Positions 1 to 7,383 of a stretch of DNA of 36,474 nt are shown here, piece after piece; position 1 is the stretch's first letter, and every line of letters begins with the position of its first letter. Origin of the DNA: CAZJJK01 sp964546285 (GTDB taxonomy: Bacteria; Spirochaetota; Spirochaetia; Treponematales; Breznakiellaceae); NCBI GenBank assembly GCA_964546285.1, contig CAZJJK010000020.1:1-36474 (forward strand), written 5' to 3'. Made by a program: the position numbers and the translations under genes. The notes under the pieces were generated by a model, which worked only from the letters and a program-made list of their open reading frames with translations, was not told the DNA's origin and did no database searches.

Positions 1-173
1 TAACATTAATTAGACTTATCCGCAAAGTCCATACTACACAGCAAATTTGCGTCAATAAAAACACATGCTGTTTCTGGATTTGAATAATAAATCCTTTATA
101 TAAATATGTATATAAATTTACTACTAAACTTCATTGGATTTTATGCGGATCAGTTTTTGTACTACGCTATGAG
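1..173. other. AT-rich region 3' of the integrase, no gene
   Basis: No coding region is seen. The stretch is visibly more AT-rich than most of the window. It lies next to the 3' end of the integrase gene. In the Treponema denticola integron the integrase is reported to be inverted relative to classical integrons, which would put attI and the cassettes on this side, beyond the window edge. I could not identify an attI or attC core (GTTRRRY with a matching RYYYAAC) by eye. Confidence 0.4.
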
Positions 174-1358
174 TTAAAGACTTTCGATGGGACTACGTAC
201 GCCGGCGGGACCTTTATTTAGTACATGAGTATAGATCATTGTGGTTTTAACATCGCTATGACCTAAAAGCTCTTGCACCGTGCGAATGTCATAGCCATTT
301 TCTAGTAAATGAGTCGCGAATGAGTGACGAAAAGTATGACAAGAAGCTCGTTTTCCTATTCCAGCCTCTAAGATAGCCGTTCTTACAGCTCTCTGGACTA
401 ATGATTCATCAATATGGTGACGCCCCTGCTCTTTAGTTTTAAAATTAGTCCATCGATTTTTTTGCGGAAATACCCATTGCCAACTCCAGTCAACAGAGGC
501 TTTTGTATACTTTCTTTCAATAGCTTCTGGAAGAGAGACAAAACCCCATCCGTCTGCTATATCTTTTTCATGAATAACTTTCACCTTCTTTAAATGCTCT
601 TTCATACTAATTTTTAAGGCTTGGGGAAGCATGGTAATTCGATCTTTCCCACCTTTCCCATTATGGACATGTATAGTGTTTCTAGAAAAATCTAGATCCT
701 GCACTCTTAAATTCAAGCACTCGGATAAACGCAAACCAGTACCGTATAAGAGAGAAGCGATGAGCCGCATAGCTCCCGACAGCCTCATCAGAACCAGCCT
801 TACTTCTTCTCGCGATAAAACAACAGGTAGGCGAACAGGTTTTTTCGCGTGGATGATATCTTTAAAATTATCGATTTCCTTATGATAAATATCACGGAAA
901 AGAAATAGTAGGGCTGAAAGAGCTTGATTTTGGGTTGACGCGCTTACATTATCATTAAGCGCCAGATGAGAAAGAAAATCGTTAATTTCACCGCTCCCAA
1001 GCTCATGAATAGAACGATTTTGGTAAAAAGCCATAAATTTCTCTATCCAGGAGATATAAGCTCCTTCCGTTCTGGAGCTATAATGCCTAGCTTTTATAGC
1101 GGCATGGAGCGCTTCTGTAAATACGGAATAATCCATATCTTTATTCTCGCTTTTCACGCGCTCATCGAACAGCCCCGTTTCCCAAAGAAGAGCTAATAAG
1201 CTATCAACATTGTTTTGAGAGTCCGGCAAATACCAGACTCTTAAGCGCGGGTCCCACTGCCATAAAGGGATCTTTTTTATAGCGTTTATTACCATTCTTT
1301 CATAAGGAAACCGCACTATTAGCTTTTTTTGACCATTACCCCATATTTCAACATTCAT
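174..1358 (-). CDS. intI: Integron-type tyrosine recombinase (IntI-like) with N-terminal extension
   Basis: 394-residue site-specific recombinase. The tyrosine-recombinase catalytic set is visible: Arg210 (GTGLRLSE), Lys235/Lys238 in GKGGKDR, His341 and Arg344 (HTFRHSFATHLL), His367 (LLGHSDV) and nucleophile Tyr376 (MIYTHV). Residues about 268-298 (GWGFVSLPEAIERKY to WQWVFP) match the extra patch that separates integron integrases from XerC/XerD. A SAM-like N-terminal DNA-binding domain spans about 77-165. Residues 1-65 are an addition not present in classical IntI: VRFPYERMV, then IPLWQWDPRLRVWYLP, a pattern like the HARP-type FPY...WDP...W..P module. ATG start. The gene is AT-richer than the chromosomal genes further right, consistent with a mobile or ancient integron platform. 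No cassette genes with attC sites were recognised nearby. Confidence 0.88.
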   Translation of the reverse strand: MNVEIWGNGQKKLIVRFPYERMVINAIKKIPLWQWDPRLRVWYLPDSQNNVDSLLALLWETGLFDERVKSENKDMDYSVFTEALHAAIKARHYSSRTEGAYISWIEKFMAFYQNRSIHELGSGEINDFLSHLALNDNVSASTQNQALSALLFLFRDIYHKEIDNFKDIIHAKKPVRLPVVLSREEVRLVLMRLSGAMRLIASLLYGTGLRLSECLNLRVQDLDFSRNTIHVHNGKGGKDRITMLPQALKISMKEHLKKVKVIHEKDIADGWGFVSLPEAIERKYTKASVDWSWQWVFPQKNRWTNFKTKEQGRHHIDESLVQRAVRTAILEAGIGKRASCHTFRHSFATHLLENGYDIRTVQELLGHSDVKTTMIYTHVLNKGPAGVRSPIESL

Positions 1359-1643
1359 TTCTCTTACCTAATGAAAAGAAATAAAAACCGCTGAAAAACT
1401 AAGACGCTCTGACCCGCTCTGGCTTTATCCAATTTTAGCCAACTATAATCCAAGATCATTGGAGAAGCAAAAAAAATCTCAATTAAAAATCGATTTTATC
1501 CCCGTAAAGATAAAGGGCACCTAACTTGTTATCTGATCAGCTTAAATAAGATCGATGCTTGGCTATATACCTATGACAAAAGCTATTTAAATGGAAAAAC
1601 CCGCCTTGCGCACCATGACTGTCCTCCTGGTTGAAGGCTCCTC

Positions 1644-1898
1644 TTATTTAAACGCATAAATGGAATTTTGATAAACCTTATACCGCGAGGATACACGCAA
1701 CCCTAGCTGCGCGTCATATTCGTTTGGCCGCCGAAACAAGCTCAAACGAACAGGCGTCCGACAATAAGCGTCGACCTGCCATATTTTGGTTACTACTATA
1801 GCACATAGAACCAACAGAATGTGACGAATTTTTAAAACTAGTCCTGAATTTCCCCCTAATGCTCTGAAAATAAACCTTTCTTCTTCGTTTTTCCTCAT
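1644..1898 (-). CDS. Doubtful small single-TM protein
   Basis: Possible 84-residue ORF from the ATG at 1898 (an upstream in-frame start at 1928 is also open). It shows one hydrophobic segment at about residues 19-37 (KIRHILLVLCAIVVTKIW) followed by a polar tail (RRPNEYDAQLGLRVSSRYKVYQ). A weak TAGGTG lies just upstream of the ATG. I recognise no family. It lies between the integrase and a dispersed repeat in a gene-poor, AT-rich area, so it could be a small membrane protein, a former cassette gene or chance. Confidence 0.25.
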   Translation of the reverse strand: MRKNEEERFIFRALGGNSGLVLKIRHILLVLCAIVVTKIWQVDAYCRTPVRLSLFRRPNEYDAQLGLRVSSRYKVYQNSIYAFK

Positions 1899-1923
1899 CA
1901 CACCTACATGAGTAAATTGATAT

Positions 1924-2040
1924 CTCAAGAGACTATTTCAAATCGGTTTACACTTTTTAAATCCGACAGCGCTGGCAAGTGTCATTTTATTTCTATTATA
2001 TGTATTGCATATAGAGTTTCTTGCGAGAACAAGCGACTTT
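1924..2040 (+). repeat. Dispersed repeat family, copy 1
   Basis: Aligns by eye with 6678-6818 and 32325-32481. Shared blocks in order: CTATTTCAAA, TTTTTAAATCCGACAGC, GGCAAGTGTCATTTTATT, TATTATATGTATTGCATATAG, then AGTTTCTTGCGAGAACAAGCGACTTT. The 3' hairpin seen in other copies is poorly paired here. No ORF of convincing quality covers it. Confidence 0.7.
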
Positions 2041-2104
2041 ACCAGACCCTTAAAAATAATACTTTAGAACGCGTTTCCATGTTCTAGAGAAAGGTGAATA
2101 CTCT

Positions 2105-2743
2105 TCAAGTACTATCACGTTCACGACGAGAAAAGGAACAACCGCAATAATCCTGCCTATAAATATCGTTCTGTTTGCAGAATTCCACAGACTCCAGCCC
2201 CCCTCCCCTCTTTTTAAAATCCGAGGGGAGCCACTGAATTCCCGCTTTCGCCGCGGCTGCCTTTCCTATATTGTTAATACGAAACGCGTCCTTCATGGCT
2301 CCCACGGAAAGAGTTGTCGTTACCCACTCAAAGCCACGCATAGCGGCTTCTGCCACCGCGCGTTTTATCCGTAGCGCGTAACAAATAGTACAGCGTTTTC
2401 CCCCTTCTCTCTCGCCTTCTAAACCCCTTATTTTTTCCAAAAATTCCTCTTTATTATAATCACTTACTATATAGGGAAGCGACTGGCCCCTTCCTAGAAG
2501 ATCAAGCACCTTTCGTTGCTCGCTTTCTCTCCTATTATATTCCGCTAGATCATCAATATTTGGGTTATAAAAAAAGACAGAAAGCTTGAAATGCTTTGAC
2601 AAGAGCTTAATAACCGGTATGCTACAAGGCCCACAGCAACTGTGTAGCAAAAGCTCAGGAGCGTCTTCCCCGCTTCTCCCAGTTCCTTCCAACTCCCTAA
2701 AAATCGCTTCCATATCCTGGTAATAATTAATAAGCGCCTTCAT
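2105..2743 (-). CDS. queH: Epoxyqueuosine reductase QueH
   Basis: 212-residue cytoplasmic enzyme of the QueH (former DUF208) family, which reduces epoxyqueuosine to queuosine in the tRNA wobble position as a non-orthologous replacement for QueG. Diagnostic elements are visible: LLHSCCGPCSIPVI near the N-terminus, FYNPNI, a second Cys pair in GKRCTICYALRIKRA, the TTTLSVG segment, and the C-terminal YRQDYCGCSFS. The four conserved cysteines of the CCGPC/CxxC set fit an Fe-S/metal site. The start is placed at the ATG at 2743. A TTG two codons upstream is also open; neither has a strong ribosome binding site. It stands alone on the minus strand, separated from the cation ATPase by about 320 bases that contain a degenerate repeat. 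Confidence 0.95.
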   Translation of the reverse strand: MKALINYYQDMEAIFRELEGTGRSGEDAPELLLHSCCGPCSIPVIKLLSKHFKLSVFFYNPNIDDLAEYNRRESEQRKVLDLLGRGQSLPYIVSDYNKEEFLEKIRGLEGEREGGKRCTICYALRIKRAVAEAAMRGFEWVTTTLSVGAMKDAFRINNIGKAAAAKAGIQWLPSDFKKRGGGLESVEFCKQNDIYRQDYCGCSFSRRERDST

Positions 2744-3063
2744 AGACAAATAGTATACACAGATTTTTCTTTATTATGGAGCCTCTAAAAAAGCCTATTC
2801 CCAAAAAACCAGCCCAAGACTCTTTTTAAATTCGTTTTCTTTCACGAGAAACTCTCTCAGCTTTATTTCGATCAAATGTACCTTTAGAGGCATTTTAGCG
2901 CGGTATAATTTGTGTAATCCGCCATTTTTGACGGACGCGATTTTATCTTTAATACTTGTTATATAATAAGATAATTATAAACAACAAAACCTTGGAAGCC
3001 CCTTTTCGAAGAAAGCGATCTTTGAAAGAGCTGTATACAATACAAGTAAACCCGCGTTTGGCT
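2744..3063. other. Intergenic region with degenerate inverted repeat copy
   Basis: No gene. On the minus strand it contains two segments resembling the dispersed repeat: TTGTATTGTATACAG at about 3025-3045, and GAGTTTCTCGTGAAAG followed by AAAACGAATTTAAAAAGA at about 2828-2867. The latter matches GAGTTTCTTATGAAAG and CGACTTTAAAAAGA of copy 2. About 150 unrelated bases separate the two segments, so this is a diverged or interrupted copy. The queH promoter must lie here but is not obvious. Confidence 0.4.
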
Positions 3064-5103
3064 TTATCGCTGGTTTCGTCTTGACGCGTAAAACAGCCTC
3101 ATCGCGTTAGCGGTGGCCAATAAAGCCACCCCAACATCGGCAAAAACGGCGGCCCACATATACGCGTAGCCCAGTGCGCTAAGCATAAGAACGAGGGTCT
3201 TGACCCCTAAAGCTAATACAATATTCTGCCAAACAATAGCCATAGTTTTACGGGAGAGTTGAATTGCCTGAGGTATTTTTGACGGTTCATCGTTCATAAT
3301 GACCACATCGGCCGCTTCTATCGCCGCATCGCTACCCAAGCCTCCCATCGCTATTCCCACATCGGCTAAGGCGAGGGCTGGGGCGTCATTGATACCATCT
3401 CCAACAAATACAAGAGTCTGCTTTTTCTTAAGCTCCAAGAGTAAGCCCTCAACGATGCCGACCTTGTCCGCTGGCAGAAGCTTCCCGTATGCCAGCTCTA
3501 CCCCTAGTTTAGTGGCCGTAGCTTGGGCTCGAGCTTCACTATCGCCGCTCAACATCACGGTCTTATTAACGCCGAGCTTGCGCAATTCACTGACCGCCTT
3601 CGCGGAATCAGCTTTAATTCTATCTTTGATATCGATATAGCCAGCGTATACCTTCTCCACCGCTATATGGACAATACTGCCTAGATCGGTATAGCCAGCC
3701 TCAACAGTCGGCCTAAAGCCTACCACCTGATGCGACTCCATCAGTTCGGCGTTACCAGCGAGAACCAGCTTCCCGTTCAAAACAGCTTGAATCCCCTTCC
3801 CGCCAAGCTCTTCAACGCCTTCTAAACACGCGTCTTGGCAACAACTAGGATTCTTACCATATAACAACGCTAGATGAGCCGCCTTGAGCGATAGAGAAAT
3901 AGGGTGTGAAGAATGAGCTTCTAGATGGGCGGCTATAGCGAGAAGCTCGTTTTCCGTCAACGTGAGCCCTCCTTGATCTGACGGGTGAATCCCTGAAACG
4001 GTAAACTTTCCCTCCGTAAGAGTTCCAGTCTTGTCAAAAACAACGGTGCGCGTTTTCGCTAGAGCCTCCAAATAATTTCCGCCTTTTACCAATACGCCCG
4101 CTTTAGACGCCGCGCCGATCCCCGCGAAAAAGCCAAGCGGTATGGAAATAACCAAGGCGCAAGGACAGGAAACGACAAGAAATACCAGAGCTCGATAGAC
4201 CCAGTCGGAAAAAATGGCGCCCTTAATGACCAGAGGAGGTATGAAAGCGAGTATAAGGGCGACTCCAACCACAATCGGGGTATAGTATTTGGCGAAACTC
4301 GTAATAAAATTTTCCGTTCTCGCCTTTTTTTCCATGGAATATTCCACTAAAGCCAGGATCCTTGAGGCTGTTGAAGTTTCAAAGCTTTGATCCACTTGAA
4401 TCGTTAAAACCGCGTTCGTAACCACAGCGCCGCTTAAGGCTTTATCCCCAGGCGATAATTCCTGAGGCAAACTCTCCCCGCTTAGTGATGATAGGTCGAT
4501 AAAGGCCCGACCAGCGACAACGTCACCATCCAGCGGTATTCGTTCTCCAGGTTTCACGATAATACGCTCGCCTAAGCTTATAGCGTTTGGATGAACCGTG
4601 ATTTCTTTCCCGCCTCTAAGCACATGGGCGCGGTCGGGCCGTAAATCCATCAGGCTGGCTATGGATTTTCGTGAAGACTCCACCGCGAAACCCTGAATGG
4701 CTTCGCCCAGCTGGTAAAACAGGATGACAGCCACCGCCTCAGGATATTCCCCGATAATAAAGGCTCCCGCGGTCGCGATCGCCATAAGGAAATTCTCATC
4801 AAATATTTCACGGCGCAGAATATTCCGCCACGCTCTGAAAAGAACATCGTAGGCAATGATTAGATAAGCGCTTATGAAAAGGCTAAGCGCCAACCAGGCG
4901 GGAAGCGCCTCCTTCCGTTGAAGCGCCATAGCCACTCCAGTGAGCGCTATGGTCAATGCCACGCGCGACACCCACAGAAATCGCGACCAAGACTTTTGAA
5001 CTCTGTTTTTTTGTGTTATATCGATGTCAGTTTGTAGCGTTTCGGCTTCTACTGTACTATTGCTCATATGTTCATGTGTTATCAAACACGCTTTACAGCC
5101 CAT
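3064..5103 (-). CDS. cadA: Zn2+/Cd2+/Pb2+-exporting P1B-type ATPase
   Basis: 679-residue inner-membrane heavy-metal efflux pump. Visible: phosphorylation motif VVFDKTGTLTEGKF, metal-site SCPCALVISIPLGF in the sixth transmembrane helix, the P1B hallmark His-Pro in HSSHPISLSL, and hinge GDGINDAPALALADVGIAMG. In the last helices the pattern N-x7-K (NIVLALGVK) and DxG (FADVGVALL) marks subgroup P1B-2, known for Zn/Cd/Pb. There is no N-terminal HMA domain; only a short Cys/His-rich head (MGCKACLITHEH) precedes the first helix. Start: the ATG at 5103 is preceded by GGAGG, better than the TTG at 5118. It is the second gene of an operon with the upstream ArsR-type repressor (17-base gap), so metal-induced expression is expected. 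Confidence 0.95.
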   Translation of the reverse strand: MGCKACLITHEHMSNSTVEAETLQTDIDITQKNRVQKSWSRFLWVSRVALTIALTGVAMALQRKEALPAWLALSLFISAYLIIAYDVLFRAWRNILRREIFDENFLMAIATAGAFIIGEYPEAVAVILFYQLGEAIQGFAVESSRKSIASLMDLRPDRAHVLRGGKEITVHPNAISLGERIIVKPGERIPLDGDVVAGRAFIDLSSLSGESLPQELSPGDKALSGAVVTNAVLTIQVDQSFETSTASRILALVEYSMEKKARTENFITSFAKYYTPIVVGVALILAFIPPLVIKGAIFSDWVYRALVFLVVSCPCALVISIPLGFFAGIGAASKAGVLVKGGNYLEALAKTRTVVFDKTGTLTEGKFTVSGIHPSDQGGLTLTENELLAIAAHLEAHSSHPISLSLKAAHLALLYGKNPSCCQDACLEGVEELGGKGIQAVLNGKLVLAGNAELMESHQVVGFRPTVEAGYTDLGSIVHIAVEKVYAGYIDIKDRIKADSAKAVSELRKLGVNKTVMLSGDSEARAQATATKLGVELAYGKLLPADKVGIVEGLLLELKKKQTLVFVGDGINDAPALALADVGIAMGGLGSDAAIEAADVVIMNDEPSKIPQAIQLSRKTMAIVWQNIVLALGVKTLVLMLSALGYAYMWAAVFADVGVALLATANAMRLFYASRRNQR

Positions 5104-5119
5104 AACAATCCTCCGCAAT

Positions 5120-5428
5120 CTATTCCGAAATATGTTCTAAACCTTGGTCAAGTATTGTTTTAATATGAGAGTCCGATAAAGAGTAAATCGCGGTTTTCCC
5201 GTCACGGCGGAATTTGACTAACTTAGCGGCCTTTAGTACCCGTAGCTGATGCGACGTGGCGGATTGGCTCATCCCAAGAGAGTCCGCCAAAGCGCTTACG
5301 CAAAGTTCTCCCCGCAAAAGTGTAAACAGCAATTTTACGCGGCTAGTATCGCCAAAAACCTTATAAAACTCAGCCAGTCTAAAGAGTATCTCATTGTCCG
5401 GAAAATTCGCTTTCCCACTTTTCGTCAA
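5120..5428 (-). CDS. Zinc-sensing ArsR/SmtB-family repressor
   Basis: 102-residue winged-helix repressor of the ArsR/SmtB family. Visible: FGDTSRVKLLFTLL, ELCVSALAD at the alpha-3N position, recognition helix SQSATSHQLRVLKAAKLV, and the C-terminal helix DSHIKTILDQGLEHISE. This last gives D-x-H-x10-H-x2-E, the alpha-5 zinc site of SmtB/CzrA-type sensors, so Zn2+ (possibly Co2+ or Cd2+) release of repression is inferred. The start is TTG at 5428 with GGGAG upstream; no in-frame ATG exists near it. It precedes the P1B-2 ATPase as the first gene of the operon and sits directly behind a palindromic operator. Confidence 0.93.
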   Translation of the reverse strand: MTKSGKANFPDNEILFRLAEFYKVFGDTSRVKLLFTLLRGELCVSALADSLGMSQSATSHQLRVLKAAKLVKFRRDGKTAIYSLSDSHIKTILDQGLEHISE

Positions 5429-5444
5429 TATTTCGCTCCCTCAT

Positions 5445-5464
5445 ATATGAACATATGTTCATAT
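5445..5464. promoter_or_regulatory. Perfect 20-bp palindrome, probable SmtB/ArsR operator
   Basis: ATATGAACATATGTTCATAT is its own reverse complement. It agrees with the TGAACA...TGTTCA type of operator known for SmtB/CzrA-like repressors. It overlaps the -10 element of the minus-strand promoter and ends 16 bases before the TTG start. Confidence 0.85.
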
Positions 5465-5489
5465 TATTGATTATCGATGTTCTAGTCAA
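5461..5489 (-). promoter_or_regulatory. Promoter of the arsR-cadA operon
   Basis: On the minus strand, -35 TTGACT (5484-5489) and -10 TAATAT (5461-5466) are separated by 17 bases. The -10 overlaps the palindrome at 5445-5464, so a bound repressor would block RNA polymerase. Confidence 0.65.
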
Positions 5490-5524
5490 GGCGAAAATTA
5501 TGACGAGTGCTAAAATGATACACT

Positions 5525-6556
5525 TTATTTTAGCGCTTCAAGGCTCGCGTAACGGATATATTCATTTTGATCCAACACATAGTCCCACGCGCCGGCTCGG
5601 GTATGCCGCTGGCCGCCAAAACCTTTCTTGAACAAACTAAGCCCCGCTAGGGGATGATCAAGCTTACCCGGAGGAGCCACGCCAAGTAAGTCCATATAGC
5701 GCGAACCGGCGCGAGCGCAATCAATCATGGCCTGATAGAGTATCGCGCTGGGAGCCGCCGCCGCGCGGTGCTTAGCCGAAGAAGCCGCGAATAAATACCA
5801 AGCTTCATCTTGGATACGGGCGATAATCGCCGCCGCAGCGGGTTCGCCATTCGAAATCGCTATATATAGGTCCAAATGTAAGCCATATGCGCGAGCGCTT
5901 TGAAATAGTTCGCGAAACAATGCCTCGGTATAAGGATAAAGGCCCCGAAGCTGAGCGGTCTCCCTATAGAGAGCGTAAAAAACGGGAAGCCCTTCTTCCC
6001 CTAGTTTCTTAACGGCGGTTCCACGACGGGAAGCAAGACGAACTGAATAACGGGCCCGCGCTTCCATTCTATTCCAGATAGCCGCCTCTCCCCCCGCCAA
6101 ATTTACGATCATGGTATCCAAGCTGGTGTTTTCTATTGGCGCCTTTCTTAAGCTATGCCATTTTGTTGAGGCGTTCATCCTAAGCTCACGGAGAGGCCGC
6201 CCCAAGGTTTTTCCGCTATCATCGGTCCAAGCTTTTACCATAAGGTCCCAGCGAATAAAAACGCAATCCGATGGCAAGAGGGGAAGAAGCTGTTCCGATA
6301 AATTTTCTAATAAAGCGCCGCGCTCATCATTACAAGGACGAGAGGTGTTTAGTAAACTAAAGGGCCCCACGACATACGCCATGGATCCAGTCTCGGCTAT
6401 AGGACGGCTCAACGCGGGAAAGCTATTGTGCGAAACGGGCAAGCGCCAGCCCTGGAATTTTTTCCATTCAAGCCATGCGGGATGTTGAAACAATGAAGCT
6501 GGAGCGCTCTTATGAAGAAAATCTTTATTGGACAAGCCCGTCCACATTGCCGCCAT
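5525..6556 (-). CDS. FemAB/FemX-type peptidoglycan-bridge aminoacyltransferase
   Basis: 343-residue cytoplasmic protein of the FemAB superfamily (double GNAT fold), which adds amino acids from aminoacyl-tRNA to lipid II side chains. Visible family features: N-terminal FLHKSAPASLFQHPAWLEWKK, YVVGPFSLL, FIRWDL, RARYSVRLASRRG in the middle, the ETAQLRGLYPYTEALF segment, and the C-terminal GVAPPGKLDHPLAGLSLFKKGFGG, which is highly typical of FemX/MurM-like proteins. Start: ATG at 6556 with AGGAGG at ideal spacing. Single gene on the minus strand; a strong inverted repeat lies just before its ribosome binding site. The amino acid added cannot be told from sequence. Confidence 0.9.
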   Translation of the reverse strand: MAAMWTGLSNKDFLHKSAPASLFQHPAWLEWKKFQGWRLPVSHNSFPALSRPIAETGSMAYVVGPFSLLNTSRPCNDERGALLENLSEQLLPLLPSDCVFIRWDLMVKAWTDDSGKTLGRPLRELRMNASTKWHSLRKAPIENTSLDTMIVNLAGGEAAIWNRMEARARYSVRLASRRGTAVKKLGEEGLPVFYALYRETAQLRGLYPYTEALFRELFQSARAYGLHLDLYIAISNGEPAAAAIIARIQDEAWYLFAASSAKHRAAAAPSAILYQAMIDCARAGSRYMDLLGVAPPGKLDHPLAGLSLFKKGFGGQRHTRAGAWDYVLDQNEYIRYASLEALK

Positions 6557-6576
6557 ATAGACCTCCTAAATAATAA

Positions 6577-6618
6577 GGCGAACCGTGAAGCCGATTAACA
6601 GCCACAACACGGTTCGCC
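6577..6618 (-). promoter_or_regulatory. Leader hairpin directly upstream of the femX-like gene
   Basis: Perfect 11-bp stem GGCGAACCGTG / CACGGTTCGCC with a 20-base loop. On the minus strand it is followed by TTATTATTT and then the AGGAGG of the gene. It could be an intrinsic terminator or attenuator in the leader, or a protein-binding site. Confidence 0.5.
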
Positions 6619-6677
6619 ACGAGAATTGATGCCCTTTTTTTAAGCACTTAGGTAAAGAGGGCATCTTGCTATAATAC

Positions 6678-6818
6678 GCCAGAGGCAAGCTCAAAAACCT
6701 AAAACGTTTAAATCCAACAGCAAGCGCAAGCTCAATTTTTTTACAAATATATGTATTGTAAACATATAGAATATTCACAATAAAAGCGCTAGAGTTTCTT
6801 ATGAAAGCAAGCGACTTT
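6678..6818 (+). repeat. Dispersed repeat family, copy 2
   Basis: Starts AGAGGCAAGCTCAAAA, continues TTTAAATCCAACAGC, GCGCAAGCTCAATTTTTTT, ATATATGTATTGTA, and ends GAGTTTCTTATGAAAG / CAAGCGACTTT. The 3' part folds as an imperfect hairpin (GAGTTTCTT..GAAAG against CTTT..AAGAAAC), extending to about 6828. Confidence 0.7.
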
Positions 6819-6936
6819 AAAAAGAAACCAGCTATACTCATTATAACTAAACAAAAACTATATGGCCAGCGCAAGGTTTTAGGAAGGACAAAGGGAGCCT
6901 CCTTCAATCCATGGTCTACCAAAGGGTGGTGTTTGT

Positions 6937-7383
6937 ATGGATGAGTTTTATAAAAATTTCTTCTTCGCTATTGACGACTATCTTTCAGATAGCGCCACGC
7001 CTAAGGAGGAAATTGATCGGCTTCTCGCGCCCTGCGCTAAACGTTGCGCGGAATCGTTTCCACTTGAGCTCTATCTAAAAGCTTTTTCCGCTAGTAGCAG
7101 CGTCCAAGAAGTGCTGGAAACCTTAAGCGCTAGCTTCAAGGGGCTTTTCCATTATCAAATTCACGCGGATAAAATAGAAATTATATACACAGCATGCGCC
7201 TGCGATCTTGTAAAAGATGGACTGGTTAAGTCGCCTAGACTCTGCCGTTGTTCAGAGCTTAGTCTTTTATATATTTGGCGGCGTTTATACGGCGATGTCA
7301 GGCTATGCTTGAAAGACAGTATTCTATCCGGGGGCAAACGCTGCCTCTTTGAGTTGCGCGTCAAAGAGCTTGGCCATTACTAG
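6937..7383 (+). CDS. Cysteine-rich cytoplasmic protein of unknown function
   Basis: 148 residues, no signal peptide or membrane segment. The C-terminal half carries a dense pattern: YTACACDLVKDGLVKSP, LCRCSELSLLYIWRRLYG, then VRLCLKDSILSGGKRCLFEL. This C-x-C ... C-x-C-S ... S-[IV]-L-x-G-x-x-x-C-x-F layout recalls small ligand- or metal-binding domains related to the V4R / L-2-amino-thiazoline-4-carboxylate-hydrolase-like group. I make that link from memory of the pattern, not from a search. ATG start with a GGTGG-type site upstream. It is divergent from the femX-like gene and has no informative partner. Confidence 0.75.
   Translation: MDEFYKNFFFAIDDYLSDSATPKEEIDRLLAPCAKRCAESFPLELYLKAFSASSSVQEVLETLSASFKGLFHYQIHADKIEIIYTACACDLVKDGLVKSPRLCRCSELSLLYIWRRLYGDVRLCLKDSILSGGKRCLFELRVKELGHY

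Larger units (their letters stand above)
1359..2104. other. Gene-poor region upstream of the integrase
   Basis: About 750 bases with no convincing conserved gene. It holds one doubtful small ORF (1644-1898, minus) and a copy of the dispersed repeat (1924-2040). CACCTAAC at about 1518 resembles one half of an attC core, but no complementary GTTAGG-type partner is found at a suitable distance. Confidence 0.5.
6557..6936. other. Intergenic region with leader hairpin and repeat copy 2
   Basis: This 380-base gap separates divergent genes. It contains the hairpin at 6577-6618 and the dispersed repeat at 6678-6818. A 118-codon minus-strand ORF runs through both, but it is explained by the repeat and I do not call it. 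Confidence 0.55.

Noticed and set aside
1518..1636. attC-like site between CACCTAAC and GTTGAAG
   Set aside because: The two half-sites are not complementary and the second breaks the GTTRRRY pattern; the internal TTAAATA/TATTTAA pairing alone is too weak in AT-rich DNA.
6566..6922. 118-codon minus-strand ORF
   Set aside because: It runs through the dispersed repeat and the leader hairpin, lacks a ribosome site and resembles nothing known.
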